A DNA stretch of 28,204 nt from Gallionella sp. (GTDB taxonomy: Bacteria; Pseudomonadota; Gammaproteobacteria; Burkholderiales; Gallionellaceae), in NCBI GenBank assembly GCA_030645955.1, contig JAUSMR010000139.1:1-28204 (forward strand), written 5' to 3'. Shown here piece by piece: positions 1-9,641 of the stretch. The notes under the pieces are model-generated. The model was given only the letters and a program-made list of their open reading frames with translations, searched no databases and had not been told where the DNA came from. How positions within the stretch are numbered: position 1 is the stretch's first letter; each line of letters starts with the position of its first letter. The translations under genes were made by a program, and so were the position numbers.

Positions 1-89
1 CCGCGCGCCTTCAGCGCATCGGCGCGCACTTTCCATTCGGCGCGTACCTGCTGGGCGATGGTTTTACCGTCGATAATCTGTGCTGTCAT
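1..89 (-). CDS. folD: FolD, methylenetetrahydrofolate dehydrogenase/cyclohydrolase (5' end only)
   Basis: Only the first 29 codons are inside the window; the gene runs off the left edge. The minus strand reads MTAQIIDGKTIAQQVRAEW, which matches the typical FolD N-terminus (IIDGKxIAxxVR). FolD is the bifunctional cytosolic enzyme that interconverts methylene-, methenyl- and 10-formyl-tetrahydrofolate for purine and fMet-tRNA synthesis. The ATG at 89-87 has a GGGAG Shine-Dalgarno about 8 bases upstream. It lies 25 bp downstream of the ppa stop on the same strand and may be cotranscribed with it. The call rests on a short N-terminal match, so it is good but not certain. Confidence 0.8.
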   Translation of the reverse strand, partial: MTAQIIDGKTIAQQVRAEWKVRADALKAR

Positions 90-114
90 GATTTGCTCCC
101 GTTTGTTAAGTGAG

Positions 115-657
115 TTAGTTACCTGAGGATCTGTTCTTGTACGCCTTGATGCCCTTCATGATTTCTTCATGAGCCGCTTCAACCCCTTCCCAGCCCTTGA
201 TCTTGACCCACTTGCCCGGTTCCAGCGCTTTGTAAAGTTCGAAAAAATGTTTGACTTGCTCCAGCGTGATTTTCGGCAAATCCTCGTAAGTCAGTACATC
301 ATGGTAAAGCGGAGTCAGCTTGTCGGTGGGCACAGCGATGATTTTGGCATCGCCGCCGCCTTCATCGTCCATGCTCAACATGCCGACCGGACGGCAGGGG
401 ATGATAGCACCGTGAACGATAGGAAACGGGGTGACCACCAGCACATCCACCGGGTCGCCATCATCTGCGATGGTTTCCGGGATGAAGCCGTAGTTGCACG
501 GATAGCGCATCAGCGTCCCGATGAAGCGATCCACGACCAGTACGCCGGATTCCTTGTCCACTTCATACTTTACCGGGTCAGCGTGCTTGGGGATTTCGAC
601 GATGACATTGCATTCAAAGGGAAGATTGTCGCCGGGGCGCACATTTAACAAACTCAT
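115..657 (-). CDS. ppa: Soluble inorganic pyrophosphatase, family I
   Basis: This 180-residue cytosolic enzyme hydrolyses PPi to two phosphates and pulls biosynthetic reactions forward. The family I signature DDGDPVD is at residues 65-71. The known E. coli active-site residues are all present with a +1 offset: E21, K30, E32, R44, Y52, Y56, D66, D68, D71, D98, D103, K105, Y142 and K143. Length matches the hexameric bacterial form (about 175 residues). It is divergent from pfp and only about 2.7 kb from hppA, so three PPi consumers lie within 5.3 kb. A perfect TATAAT on the minus strand (699-694) lies upstream. No truncation or missing catalytic residue is seen. Confidence 0.97.
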   Translation of the reverse strand: MSLLNVRPGDNLPFECNVIVEIPKHADPVKYEVDKESGVLVVDRFIGTLMRYPCNYGFIPETIADDGDPVDVLVVTPFPIVHGAIIPCRPVGMLSMDDEGGGDAKIIAVPTDKLTPLYHDVLTYEDLPKITLEQVKHFFELYKALEPGKWVKIKGWEGVEAAHEEIMKGIKAYKNRSSGN

Positions 658-693
658 ACTGTTCCTTAAGGTTGGCGAAATAAAAAGGGCGCA

Positions 694-699
694 ATTATA
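694..699 (-). promoter_or_regulatory. Possible -10 box of the ppa promoter
   Basis: The minus strand has a perfect TATAAT here, 37 bp upstream of the ppa start codon. No convincing -35 hexamer is found 16-18 bp further upstream. On the plus strand TAGAAT at 737-742 could serve pfp, also without a good -35. Both are tentative. Confidence 0.3.
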
Positions 700-773
700 A
701 GCGAAGCAGGGCGATGCCGCAGAGCCGCATTCGGTTTAGAATGGAACATCTTTAATCTCTGGGAGGCCATGTC

Positions 774-1967
774 ATGGCAACGCAAGGTAAGCTAATCGGC
801 AAAATGGTGATCGGCCAATCCGGCGGCCCTACCGCAGTCATTAACCAATCGCTGGTCGGCGCGGTGCTGGCGGCGCGCAAACAGCCCAACATCACCGGCA
901 TCCTCGGCGCGCGCCACGGCATCGCCGGCATCATGAAAGAGGATTTCATCGATCTGACCACGCAAAGCGTCGAGCAACTTGAGCTGGTCGCCACGACTCC
1001 GGCGGCGGCGCTGGGTTCGGTGCGCCTGAAGCCCGGCAAGGCCGAATGCGAGAAGGTGTTCGAGGTGTTCAGGAAGAACGACGTGCGGTATTTTTTCTAC
1101 ATCGGCGGCAACGATTCCGCCGAGACCGCGCACATCATCGCCGAAATGGCGAAGGAGGCAAATTACGATTTTTGCACCGTGCATATTCCCAAGACCATCG
1201 ACAACGATTTGAAAGTCACCGACCACTGCCCGGGCTACGCCTCGGCGGCGCGTTTTGTCGCACTGGCTTTCATGGGCGATGACCGCGACAACCGCGCGCT
1301 GCAAGGCATCAAGGTCAACGTCGTGATGGGGCGCAGCGCCGGGTTCCTGACCGCCGCATCCGCGCTGGCACGCCAGGCAGCAGACGACGGCCCACATCTG
1401 ATCTATCTGCCGGAGCGTGTGTTCGATGTCGAAAAATTCAAGCAGGACGTGCGCGCTACGATGGCGAAATACGGCCGTTGCGTGATCGCCGCTTCTGAAG
1501 GAATTTCCGACAAGGACGGCAACCCGATCTCGACCAGCGGCGAAAAGGACTCGCATGGCAACATCCAGCTTTCTGGCAGCGGCGCGTTGGGCGACAGCCT
1601 GGCAGCCCTGGTTAAAGAAGCTTTCCCCGGACAGAAGGTGCGCGTGCGCGCCGACACTTTCGGCTACCTGCAACGCTCCTTTCCTACCATCATCTCTGCG
1701 GTGGATGCAAAAGAAGCGCGCGCGGTGGGCGACTACGCCGTGAACCACGCCGCCAGCACCGGTCAGCCCGGCTCAGTGGCAATACGCCGCCTGAGCAGCA
1801 AGCCGTATTCCAGCGAATGCTTCATCACGCCATTGTCGACCGTGGCGAAAGTTGCCACCGAGATGAAGGACGAATACATCAACGCGGCGGGCAACGACGT
1901 GACACAAGCGTGGCTGGATTATGTTGCGCCGCTGGTGGGTGACTTGCCGAAGATGGGGCGGTTGTAG
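774..1967 (+). CDS. pfp: Pyrophosphate-type 6-phosphofructokinase
   Basis: This 397-residue protein phosphorylates fructose 6-phosphate, very probably with PPi as donor (reversible), in the cytosolic Embden-Meyerhof pathway. Visible motifs: the N-terminal GQSGGPT (14-20), GGNDS (111-115) in place of the ATP-type GGDGS, the catalytic loop PKTIDND (139-145), MGR (185-187) for F6P binding, and PER (213-215). As far as I recall, GGND is also found in characterised methanotroph PPi-PFKs, which supports PPi rather than ATP use. The start is set by GGGAGG at 761-766, 7 bases before ATG. An ATG at 769 is out of frame. The gene is divergent from ppa, with 116 bp between them. Donor specificity is inferred from motifs. 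Confidence 0.93.
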   Translation: MATQGKLIGKMVIGQSGGPTAVINQSLVGAVLAARKQPNITGILGARHGIAGIMKEDFIDLTTQSVEQLELVATTPAAALGSVRLKPGKAECEKVFEVFRKNDVRYFFYIGGNDSAETAHIIAEMAKEANYDFCTVHIPKTIDNDLKVTDHCPGYASAARFVALAFMGDDRDNRALQGIKVNVVMGRSAGFLTAASALARQAADDGPHLIYLPERVFDVEKFKQDVRATMAKYGRCVIAASEGISDKDGNPISTSGEKDSHGNIQLSGSGALGDSLAALVKEAFPGQKVRVRADTFGYLQRSFPTIISAVDAKEARAVGDYAVNHAASTGQPGSVAIRRLSSKPYSSECFITPLSTVAKVATEMKDEYINAAGNDVTQAWLDYVAPLVGDLPKMGRL

Positions 1968-2054
1968 GATCTTTAGGTTCCCTCAGCAATCGCAAAAAGG
2001 CCACGCTTTTTCGAGCAGGTAATTCCATTTTTCTTTCAAAACAGCAATAACCAT

Positions 2055-2096
2055 GTGCATTCCATGCACCGTTGCTGTTGGTGCATAAAATGCACC
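2055..2096. promoter_or_regulatory. Pair of GTGCAT-N3-ATGCAC palindromes upstream of rlmF
   Basis: Two near-identical inverted repeats lie side by side: GTGCAT-TCC-ATGCAC at 2055-2069 and GGTGCAT-AAA-ATGCACC at 2080-2096. Their centres (2062 and 2088) are 26 bp apart, about 2.5 helical turns. They sit 44-85 bp before the likely rlmF ATG, where a dimeric regulator could bind. The half-site spacing does not match the NsrR motif I know. The binding protein is unknown. Confidence 0.55.
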
Positions 2097-2139
2097 CTAC
2101 TATATTTCACTATTGATTGAGAAATGGAATAAATCAGGC

Positions 2140-3135
2140 ATGAAAGATAAGCAACGTGGTGCATCTACCGCGAAGGACATGGCCGCACCTGCCGAAAAAA
2201 CCAGTTTGCATCCGCGCAATCCACACCGGGGCCGTTACGACTTCAGGCAGCTCGTCACTTGCAGCCCGGAACTGGTGGCATTTGTGGCGACGAATGAGTA
2301 TGGCGATGAGTCCATCGCTTTCGCCAACCCATCGGCGGTCAAAGCGCTCAACCGTGCGTTGTTAAAACAGACATATGGCATCACCGGCTGGGATATTCCG
2401 GCGCAGTATCTCTGCCCGCCCATCCCGGGCCGGGCGGATTATCTCCACTACCTCGCAGATCTGCTGGGTGCCGGCAACGGCGGCATCATCCCGCGCGGCA
2501 AATCCGTCCGGGTACTCGACATCGGCGTCGGCGCCAACTGCATCTATCCGCTCATCGGCCACCGTTCCTATGGCTGGCAGTTCGTCGGTACCGACATCGA
2601 TCCGGCCGCACTCGACAACGCGCAACGTATCCTGGACGCGAACAGCGGATTGAGCGATGCCATAGCACTGCGTCTGCAGGCGTCACGCTCGGCTATTTTC
2701 ACCGGCGTGGTGCAGCCGGATGAGATGTTCGACCTCACCCTGTGCAATCCGCCGTTCCATGCCTCGCTGGCTGAAGCCAATGCAGGCACGCAGCGCAAAT
2801 GGAAGAATCTTGGCAAGGATGCCGCGAGGCAAAAAGCGCCGCTGCTGAATTTCGGCGGGCAGGGTGCGGAGCTGTGGTGTGACGGGGGCGAGGAGGCTTT
2901 CGTGTGCCGCATGATAGAGGAGAGCGCGCAGCTTCGCGGCAGATGTTTGTGGTTCACCACGCTGATCTCGAAGTCTGCCAGTCTGCCCGGCGTTTATCGC
3001 GCGCTGAAACAAGCCGGCGTGCTGGATAGCAGGACGATAGAGATGGCGCAAGGGCAGAAAAAAAGCCGGATCGTGGCTTGGACTTTCCTCGACGAGAGCC
3101 TGCAACGCGCGTGGCGCATGATGCGCTGGAAATGA
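2140..3135 (+). CDS. rlmF: RlmF, 23S rRNA adenine(1618)-N6-methyltransferase
   Basis: This protein transfers a methyl group from SAM to N6 of A1618 in 23S rRNA. It matches E. coli RlmF (YbiN) throughout: [13 protein letters not shown] near the start, the substrate-side motif [11 protein letters not shown], the SAM-binding stretch [15 protein letters not shown], and the catalytic LCNPPFH, the NPPF motif of N6-adenine methyltransferases. [16 protein letters not shown] near the C-terminus is also conserved. I chose ATG 2140 (331 aa). A TTG at 2113 would add nine residues, and ATG 2179 starts closer to the conserved region. It stands alone on the plus strand after pfp, with paired palindromes in front of it. 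Confidence 0.93.
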   Translation: MKDKQRGASTAKDMAAPAEKTSLHPRNPHRGRYDFRQLVTCSPELVAFVATNEYGDESIAFANPSAVKALNRALLKQTYGITGWDIPAQYLCPPIPGRADYLHYLADLLGAGNGGIIPRGKSVRVLDIGVGANCIYPLIGHRSYGWQFVGTDIDPAALDNAQRILDANSGLSDAIALRLQASRSAIFTGVVQPDEMFDLTLCNPPFHASLAEANAGTQRKWKNLGKDAARQKAPLLNFGGQGAELWCDGGEEAFVCRMIEESAQLRGRCLWFTTLISKSASLPGVYRALKQAGVLDSRTIEMAQGQKKSRIVAWTFLDESLQRAWRMMRWK

Positions 3136-3162
3136 TGAAGGTGTAGTCAGGTTTAGCTCCCT

Positions 3163-3200
3163 TCTCCCGTGTGCGGGAGAGGCCACGCACGGGAGCCGGG
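3163..3200. repeat. GC-rich palindromic repeat copy (3' of rlmF)
   Basis: This stretch contains CTCCCGTGTGCGGGAG followed by a second CACGGGAG. It resembles the CTCTCCC...GGGAGAG hairpins seen at 8230, 9577 and 24100, but lacks their conserved tail. It is intergenic, just after rlmF. Confidence 0.45.
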
Positions 3201-3325
3201 CGGCGAGGATGACTGGCTTATCGCGATTGAAATTTGATATGGGTGCGCCCAAAGAGATGAAGCTGGGCACTGGCAATCCACCATCAGCATCATGGCTAAA
3301 AATATCCAGGCATTCTGGACACAAA

Positions 3326-3355
3326 AAAACAGGGCGGAGATATCCGCCCTGTTTT
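3326..3355 (-). terminator. Intrinsic terminator of hppA, possibly bidirectional
   Basis: The stem AAAACAGGGCGGA / TCCGCCCTGTTTT (13 bp) closes on the 4-base loop GATA. Read on the minus strand it is followed by a run of T, 19 bp after the hppA stop. On the plus strand it ends in TTTT and could also stop rlmF transcription. Confidence 0.85.
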
Positions 3356-3373
3356 GCGTTGCGCCTATCCAGC

Positions 3374-5410
3374 TTAAAGCAGCGGCACGATCATCAGCGC
3401 GACGATGTTGATGATCTTGATCAGCGGGTTCACTGCGGGACCTGCGGTGTCCTTGTATGGATCGCCGACGGTGTCGCCGGTGACAGCGGCTTTGTGAGCC
3501 TCCGAGCCTTTGCCGCCATAGTTGCCTTCCTCGATGTACTTCTTGGCGTTATCCCAGGCGCCACCGCCGGTGGTCATCGAGATTGCCACGAAGATGCCGG
3601 TGACGATGGTACCTACCAGCACGCCGCCCAGTGCTTGCGCACCCAGCGTCAGGCCGACAATCACCGGAACTGCGACGGGCAGCAGCGACGGGACGATCAT
3701 TTCCCTGATCGCGGCCTTGGTCAGCATGTCGACGCAGGTGCCGTATTCCGGTTTGCCGGTGCCTTCCATGATGCCGGGAATTTCCTTGAACTGGCGGCGC
3801 ACTTCGACCACTACCGAACCGGCGGCGCGGCCTACGGCTTCCATGCCCATCGCGGCGAACAGGTAAGGCACCATGCCGCCAATGAACAGGCCGATGATGA
3901 CCATGTGGTTGGACAGGTCGAAAGTCAGCGCTGCGCTGCCATGACTGGAAAGCGCATGGGTATAGTCTGCAAACAGCACCAGTGCGGCCAGACCGGCGGA
4001 ACCGATGGCGTAGCCCTTGGTCACGGCCTTGGTGGTGTTACCCACGGCGTCGAGCGGGTCGGTGATGTCGCGGATGGAGTCGGGCAGGCCGGCCATTTCG
4101 GCAATACCGCCGGCGTTGTCGGTGATCGGGCCGTAAGCATCAAGCGCCACGATGATGCCGGCCATGGACAGCATCGAAGTTGCGGCGATGGCGATGCCGT
4201 ACAAGCCGCCCAGTTCATATGCGCCATAGATCGCGAGGCACACGGCCAGCACCGGAGCAGCGGTGGATTTCATCGACACGCCGAGGCCGGCGATGACGTT
4301 GGTGCCGTGGCCGGTGGTGGAGGCTTGTGCAATGTGACGCACCGGGCTGAACTCGGTGGCGGTGTAATACTCGGTGATCCACACCATCGCCGCAGTCAGT
4401 GCCAGACCGATCAGTGAAGCCAGATACAGATTCATCGACGTCACCAGCTTGTCGCCGATCATCACGCCCTCGCCCAGGATCCAGGTGGTTACCGGGTAGA
4501 ACGCAGCTACCGCCAGCACGCCGGACACGATCAGACCGCGATACAGCGCGTTCATGATCTTGCCGCCTTCACGTGTATTGACGAAGAAGGTGCCGATAAT
4601 GGAAGCGATAATGGAAACACCTCCCAGCACCAGCGGATAAATCACCGCCTGGGGAGAACCGGTGATCAGCAGGCCGCCCAGCACCATCGTGGCGATGATG
4701 GTCACGGCGTAGGTTTCGAACAGGTCGGCGGCCATACCGGCGCAGTCGCCCACGTTGTCGCCCACGTTGTCGGCGATTACCGCCGGGTTGCGCGGGTCGT
4801 CCTCGGGGATGCCGGCTTCGACCTTGCCCACCAGATCGGCGCCTACGTCAGCGCCCTTGGTGAAAATGCCGCCGCCGAGACGGGCGAAGATGGAAATCAG
4901 CGAGCTGCCAAAAGCCAGTCCCACCAAGGAATGAGTTGCATCGGCGGCGCTGGCGCCCATCGCCAGAGTGAGGAAGGTGTAATAACCAGCCACGCCCAGC
5001 AGACCCAGACCGACCACCAGCAGGCCGGTAATCGCACCGCCCTTGAAGGCGACGTTGAGAGCGGCATTCAGCCCTTCGCTGGCGGCCTGCGCAGTGCGCA
5101 CATTGGCGCGCACCGATACGTTCATGCCGATATAGCCAGTCAGGCCGGACAGGACTGCGCCGAGGGCGAAACCGATGGCGGTTTGCCAGCCCAACGCTAC
5201 AAAAATAACCACAAACAGCACCGCACCGACAATGCCTATGGTGGTGTACTGCCGGTTCAGGTAGGCCTGAGCCCCTTCCTGCACCGCAGCGGCGATTTCC
5301 CGCATTCTATCGTTGCCGGTCGGCAGACCCAGAATCCATTTAATCGAAACCGCGCCATACAAGAGAGCAGCAATTGAACATAACAACGCAAATACCAAAC
5401 CACCTGACAT
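3374..5410 (-). CDS. hppA: Membrane H+-translocating pyrophosphatase (K+-independent type)
   Basis: This 678-residue protein with about 16 membrane segments couples PPi hydrolysis to proton pumping across the inner membrane. The substrate-binding signature [13 protein letters not shown] starts at residue 188, followed by [20 protein letters not shown] second acidic motif, [15 protein letters not shown], lies near the C-terminus. In [11 protein letters not shown]461 and T464 replace the Ala and Gly of K+-dependent enzymes, so this should be the K+-independent H+ pump. The start has a GGGAG Shine-Dalgarno and the gene ends in a strong terminator, so it is probably a single-gene unit. It is co-located with ppa and pfp. 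Family length is normal. Confidence 0.97.
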   Translation of the reverse strand: MSGGLVFALLCSIAALLYGAVSIKWILGLPTGNDRMREIAAAVQEGAQAYLNRQYTTIGIVGAVLFVVIFVALGWQTAIGFALGAVLSGLTGYIGMNVSVRANVRTAQAASEGLNAALNVAFKGGAITGLLVVGLGLLGVAGYYTFLTLAMGASAADATHSLVGLAFGSSLISIFARLGGGIFTKGADVGADLVGKVEAGIPEDDPRNPAVIADNVGDNVGDCAGMAADLFETYAVTIIATMVLGGLLITGSPQAVIYPLVLGGVSIIASIIGTFFVNTREGGKIMNALYRGLIVSGVLAVAAFYPVTTWILGEGVMIGDKLVTSMNLYLASLIGLALTAAMVWITEYYTATEFSPVRHIAQASTTGHGTNVIAGLGVSMKSTAAPVLAVCLAIYGAYELGGLYGIAIAATSMLSMAGIIVALDAYGPITDNAGGIAEMAGLPDSIRDITDPLDAVGNTTKAVTKGYAIGSAGLAALVLFADYTHALSSHGSAALTFDLSNHMVIIGLFIGGMVPYLFAAMGMEAVGRAAGSVVVEVRRQFKEIPGIMEGTGKPEYGTCVDMLTKAAIREMIVPSLLPVAVPVIVGLTLGAQALGGVLVGTIVTGIFVAISMTTGGGAWDNAKKYIEEGNYGGKGSEAHKAAVTGDTVGDPYKDTAGPAVNPLIKIINIVALMIVPLL

Positions 5411-5657
5411 AATTTACTCCCTGAATGAAAGAACAAACTAATTGCTCTGGCATTAAAATGCATGTTTCAGAGCATCCTTAATCAACCCCAATATCTAGAA
5501 TACTTCGAATTTCGGGAAATGGTATAAATTTTTTTCGGGCTGCTATTTATCAATCAAAATTCCAGGGCAGATGCTTCTTAACTTTAGCAAATGGTTTTAT
5601 GAGGGAAGGACGATATAGTGAGAATGTGTCGCCGCGCAGCTCAAGGGGAGCATGCTG

Positions 5658-5677
5658 GGGCGTAAGGCCTTACGCCC
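5658..5677. repeat. Perfect 20-bp palindrome at the 3' end of the adk-side operon
   Basis: GGGCGTAAGGCCTTACGCCC is fully self-complementary. A further AAGGCCTACGCCCC at 5682-5695 repeats one arm and reaches into the last codons of the GlcG/HbpS-like gene, allowing alternative hairpins. No T-run follows on the minus strand, so a standard intrinsic terminator is unlikely. It may be a mobile repeat or a transcript-end stabiliser. The rest of 5411-5657 holds the hppA leader and nothing else I recognise. Confidence 0.6.
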
Positions 5678-5686
5678 GTACAAGGC

Positions 5687-6094
5687 CTACGCCCCTGCCA
5701 GAGCAGCCGCACCCGCCGCTGCGATTTGCCCGTCCTGAAACGAACGCACGCCGCTGATACCGAGCCCGCCCACGGTGACATCATTGATTTTCAGCGGGAC
5801 CCCGCCCTCGGAGGGAATCACGCCGGGCAGGGCGAGGTGTATCAGTCGCCCGCTCAGCACGGCGTCTTCAGAGGCTTTGGTCGGGCGTTGAAAAGCCGCT
5901 GCTGCATGCGCCTTGCATCTTGCCGTTTCGACGCTGCCAAACTGGGTATCGTGACTGCGTTGCAGGTAGAGCAGATGTCCGCCATCGTCCACTACGGCGA
6001 TGACTACGTGCCAGTCATTGCGCCGGGCTTCTGCCTCGGCGGCTGCCGCAACGCGCTTGGCGTCTTCCAGGGTGAGCACGGGTTTGCTCACCAT
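5687..6094 (-). CDS. GlcG/HbpS-like (DUF336) protein
   Basis: This 135-residue protein has the GlcG/HbpS fold signature: an N-terminal LTLEDAKRVAAAAEAEA helix, then VVDDGGHLLYLQR, and a C-terminal GGVPLKINDVTVGGLGISG loop. Family members include the Streptomyces haem-binding HbpS and proteins of glycolate operons, and most have no proven biochemical role. No signal peptide is seen, so it is probably cytosolic. It begins 2 bases after the adk stop and should be translated from the same message as the last gene of the exbB-to-adk operon. Why it sits with adk is unknown. The specific function is not assignable from sequence. Confidence 0.85.
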   Translation of the reverse strand: MVSKPVLTLEDAKRVAAAAEAEARRNDWHVVIAVVDDGGHLLYLQRSHDTQFGSVETARCKAHAAAAFQRPTKASEDAVLSGRLIHLALPGVIPSEGGVPLKINDVTVGGLGISGVRSFQDGQIAAAGAAALAGA

Positions 6095-6096
6095 GA

Positions 6097-7591
<1,495 letters not shown>

Positions 7592-7595
<4 letters not shown>

Positions 7596-7780
7596 CGAAG
7601 CGCTTCGACTTCTTCGGCGGTAAGCTTGCGTGCTTCGTCGGCCAGCATCACAGGAATACCGTCTTCGATTTTGAATGCCAACCGGTCGGCCTTGCAGATC
7701 AATTCCTGCGCGGCTTTCTGATAGACCAGCGGGGATTTGCACAACGGGCAAACGAGAATATCAAGCAGTTTGGAGTCCAT
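7592..7780 (-). CDS. ycaR: Trm112/YcaR family small zinc-ribbon-like protein
   Basis: This 62-residue protein matches E. coli YcaR (UPF0434): [14 protein letters not shown] at the start, [22 protein letters not shown] in the middle and EARKLTAEE at the end. Cysteines at 11, 14 and 29 are visible; a fourth zinc ligand is not, so metal binding is uncertain. In proteobacteria it lies between lpxK and kdsB, as here, but its role is unproven. Eukaryotic Trm112 activates methyltransferases. It overlaps the lpxK end by 20 bases and the kdsB start by 4. Confidence 0.9.
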
Positions 7781-8966
7781 GAGGGGCGATCTTTCGCAGA
7801 ATGTGGTCGATCAGGGTTGAGTCAATCTTGGCATCCACCCGCAATACCCAATAGCGGGCATCAGCGAATGCAGTGCATTTTACCGCATCTTTTTCGGTCA
7901 GGAGTATCGCATCGCAATTTGCAAAGGCCAGGTCCTCTGCCGAGTAAGGATGATGGTCTGGAAAAGCGTGTGGTGTAAAGGAAATGCCCATTCTTTCCAG
8001 ATGCTGAAAATAGCGTTGTGGATGGCCGATGCCGGCGACGGCATGATTTTTTATTGCATGGAAATGGGCCGCCGCGACTGTTTTGCCGGGATCGAGCAGG
8101 CTGTAGAAAAGCTCCCCGGATAAATGCATCGTGTACTGCCCGGGGAGGATGTCACCATCGTCAGATATAAATTCGCGCAGCGATTCGTTTGCCCCCTCGC
8201 CCGCAGGAATTAAAAACTGCTTATCTCGTTTGCCCCCTCTCCAGCTTGCGGGAGAGGGTTGGGGAGAGGGCTTCTCCGGGAGAGTGTTGGGGAGATAACC
8301 AGCCACTTGGCAACCGTCTTGTGGTTGCTTAGTGGAATGGCTAGGTGTTTCATCAGGGAAACGGGCTTGCACGTTGATCACCACTGCATCCACTGACTGC
8401 AGGCGCGCTACCGGTTCGCGCAGCGGGCCGGCGGGAAGCATGAAGCCATTGCCAAAGCCGCGCGCGCCATCAATGACCGCGATCTCGGCATCGCGCTGCA
8501 AACGGTAGTGCTGCAAGCCGTCATCGCACAGCACGATATCGCATTGCGGGTGGATTTGCATAGCCGCATGCGCCGTGGTGGCGCGATCCCTGCCGATCCA
8601 TACCGGACAGATGTCGCGGCGTGCCATCAGCAGCGGTTCATCGCCCACCTGCTGTGCCGTGCTGTCTGCAGCGACGTGTTGCGGTCGCTGTGATTTGCCG
8701 CCATAACCGCGACTGATAATGAGCGGATGCCAGCCGCGCTCGACAAGTTGTTCAGCCAATGCAAGCGTGAGTGGGGTTTTGCCGGTTCCGCCGACGCTGA
8801 TGTTGCCGACCACGATGACAGGCAGCAGCAACTGATCGCTGGAAAAAATGTGGTTGCGATACAACGCGCGACGCAATGCCACCAGCACACGGAAAACCAG
8901 ACTGACCGGAAAAAGAATCAGGTGCAGCGGGGTGATGCGGTACCAGTGGTGTTCGAGTTTAAACAT
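7761..8966 (-). CDS. lpxK: Tetraacyldisaccharide 4'-kinase LpxK with a large in-frame repeat insertion
   Basis: LpxK phosphorylates the lipid A precursor at the 4' position on the inner membrane face. An N-terminal amphipathic/membrane helix (residues 10-35) precedes the Walker A VGGTGKTP (58-65). ISRGYGGK (84-91) and CDDGLQHY (147-154) are also diagnostic. The protein has 401 residues against about 330-340 for the family. The excess lies at residues 206-268, encoded by two different repeat elements (8163-8351). The frame stays open, so the kinase is probably still made with a 60-residue loop between VINVQARFP and [17 protein letters not shown]-like element abuts the start codon region. Function despite the insert is inferred from the intact flanking motifs. 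Confidence 0.94.
   Translation of the reverse strand: MFKLEHHWYRITPLHLILFPVSLVFRVLVALRRALYRNHIFSSDQLLLPVIVVGNISVGGTGKTPLTLALAEQLVERGWHPLIISRGYGGKSQRPQHVAADSTAQQVGDEPLLMARRDICPVWIGRDRATTAHAAMQIHPQCDIVLCDDGLQHYRLQRDAEIAVIDGARGFGNGFMLPAGPLREPVARLQSVDAVVINVQARFPDETPSHSTKQPQDGCQVAGYLPNTLPEKPSPQPSPASWRGGKRDKQFLIPAGEGANESLREFISDDGDILPGQYTMHLSGELFYSLLDPGKTVAAAHFHAIKNHAVAGIGHPQRYFQHLERMGISFTPHAFPDHHPYSAEDLAFANCDAILLTEKDAVKCTAFADARYWVLRVDAKIDSTLIDHILRKIAPHGLQTA
8171..8292. repeat. GC-rich palindromic repeat with conserved tail, inside lpxK
   Basis: On the minus strand this reads GAGAGGG-type hairpin arms, then GGGCGAGGGGGCAAACGAA and the tail TCGCTGCGCGAA. The same tail after the same hairpin recurs at 9577-9637 and 24082-24144. 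A second CCCTCTCC...GGGAGAGGG hairpin lies inside at 8230-8260. It encodes the SPQPSP and [12 protein letters not shown] parts of the LpxK insert. Confidence 0.7.
8294..8350 (+). repeat. 57-bp covarying hairpin repeat, copy in lpxK
   Basis: The element runs from GATAACCAGC to GGTGTTTC. Predicted helices are CACT/AGTG (8304-8307 with 8331-8334) and GCAACC/GGTTGC (8310-8315 with 8323-8328) around a 7-base loop, with a GAATG bulge on the 3' side. The sister copy at 11961-12017 has the same lengths but different, still complementary, helix bases. Read in reverse it encodes [16 protein letters not shown] of LpxK. Confidence 0.75.
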
Positions 8967-8971
8967 GCCTT

Positions 8972-9096
8972 ATCCCAATTCTATTTCGAAGGTCAAACAA
9001 GGCGGCAACGAGCGAACGACGAAGACAGTGCAAATAGCACGGCTAGGAGTGAGCGAGGAAGCCAACGCAGTTTCACCGATGAAATAGGATTGGGGT
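8972..9096. mobile_element. MITE-like element between exbD and lpxK
   Basis: A 125-bp segment is bounded by 16-bp inverted repeats ATCCCAATTCTATTTC (8972-8987) and GAAATAGGATTGGGGT (9081-9096), matching at 14 of 16 positions. A short hairpin GTGC-AAATA-GCAC lies near the centre (9028-9040). No reading frame fits inside. It fills the whole gap from the exbD stop to just before the lpxK start, so it lies in the transcribed operon and borders the lpxK ribosome-binding region. No flanking target duplication is clear. Confidence 0.6.
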
Positions 9097-9515
9097 TATT
9101 TGGGCTGGCTCTGCGTGGTAAACGTGATGCGTCCGTAACCCGCCTGTCTTGCAGCCTCCATCACGTTTATTACCGACTGATGCGGGGCTTTGGCATCGGC
9201 GTTGATGACGATAGTGGGATCGGTTTGGTCGCCTGCGGCATTTTTCAGGGCGGCTGCCAGCTTTTCTACGCCAGAGTAGGACACGGCCTGATTATTGATG
9301 CCATAGTGCTCGGAAGCATCTACCGTAACATTGATAGCCTTTGCCTGTGCGGCACTTGCTTCGCCGCCGGCTTGCGGCAGGTTGATCTGTAATTCGGAAA
9401 ATTTGGCATAGCTGGTGGTTACCATCAGAAAAATCAGGATGACCAGCAGCACGTCTATCAGTGCAATCAGATTGATTTCCGGTTCTTCGCGGCTACGCCC
9501 ACGTTGAAAGTTCAT
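9096..9515 (-). CDS. exbD: ExbD/TolR-type biopolymer transport protein
   Basis: This 139-residue protein has one N-terminal membrane helix (about residues 16-36, ALIDVLLVILIFLMVTT) with the essential proton-path aspartate D21, and a periplasmic C-terminal domain ending GYGRITFTTQ. It forms the inner-membrane energiser with ExbB, using the proton gradient to drive an outer-membrane partner. No tonB is present here, so the partner is unknown. This exbBD pair upstream of lpxK is a conserved betaproteobacterial arrangement. A palindromic repeat separates it from exbB. The stop codon directly abuts the MITE-like element. Confidence 0.94.
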   Translation of the reverse strand: MNFQRGRSREEPEINLIALIDVLLVILIFLMVTTSYAKFSELQINLPQAGGEASAAQAKAINVTVDASEHYGINNQAVSYSGVEKLAAALKNAAGDQTDPTIVINADAKAPHQSVINVMEAARQAGYGRITFTTQSQPK

Positions 9516-9576
9516 TGCTTTAGCCTAACGGTCATTGCCGCCGCCGCCTCTGATGATGAACACATCATGCCCGTTT

Positions 9577-9637
9577 CCCTCTCCCCAACCCTCTCCCGTA
9601 AACGGGCGAGGGGGCGAACGAATTGCTGCGCGAATTT
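9577..9637. repeat. GC-rich palindromic repeat with conserved tail, between exbB and exbD
   Basis: The plus strand reads CCCTCTCCCC, then CCCTCTCCCGTAAACGGGCG, then the tail CGAACGAATTGCTGCGCGAA. The hairpin CCCGTAAACGGG is clear. The tail matches copies in lpxK and tsaE. It lies in the 126-bp exbB-exbD gap, in the operon transcript. Confidence 0.7.
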
Positions 9638-9641
9638 CATG

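Noticed and set aside
774..1967. GGNDS in Pfp as a broken active site
   Set aside because: Other PPi-type enzymes of this group carry GGND as well, and PKTIDND and MGR are intact.
3209..4417. A 402-codon open frame on the plus strand opposite hppA
   Set aside because: Its translation is low-complexity His/Gly/Asp text with no family match, and it is fully antisense to a well-conserved pump gene.
7596..7751. A longer N-terminal start for kdsB
   Set aside because: The extra residues are the Trm112-like gene read in another frame; the ATGA overlap at 7595 gives the correct KdsB start.
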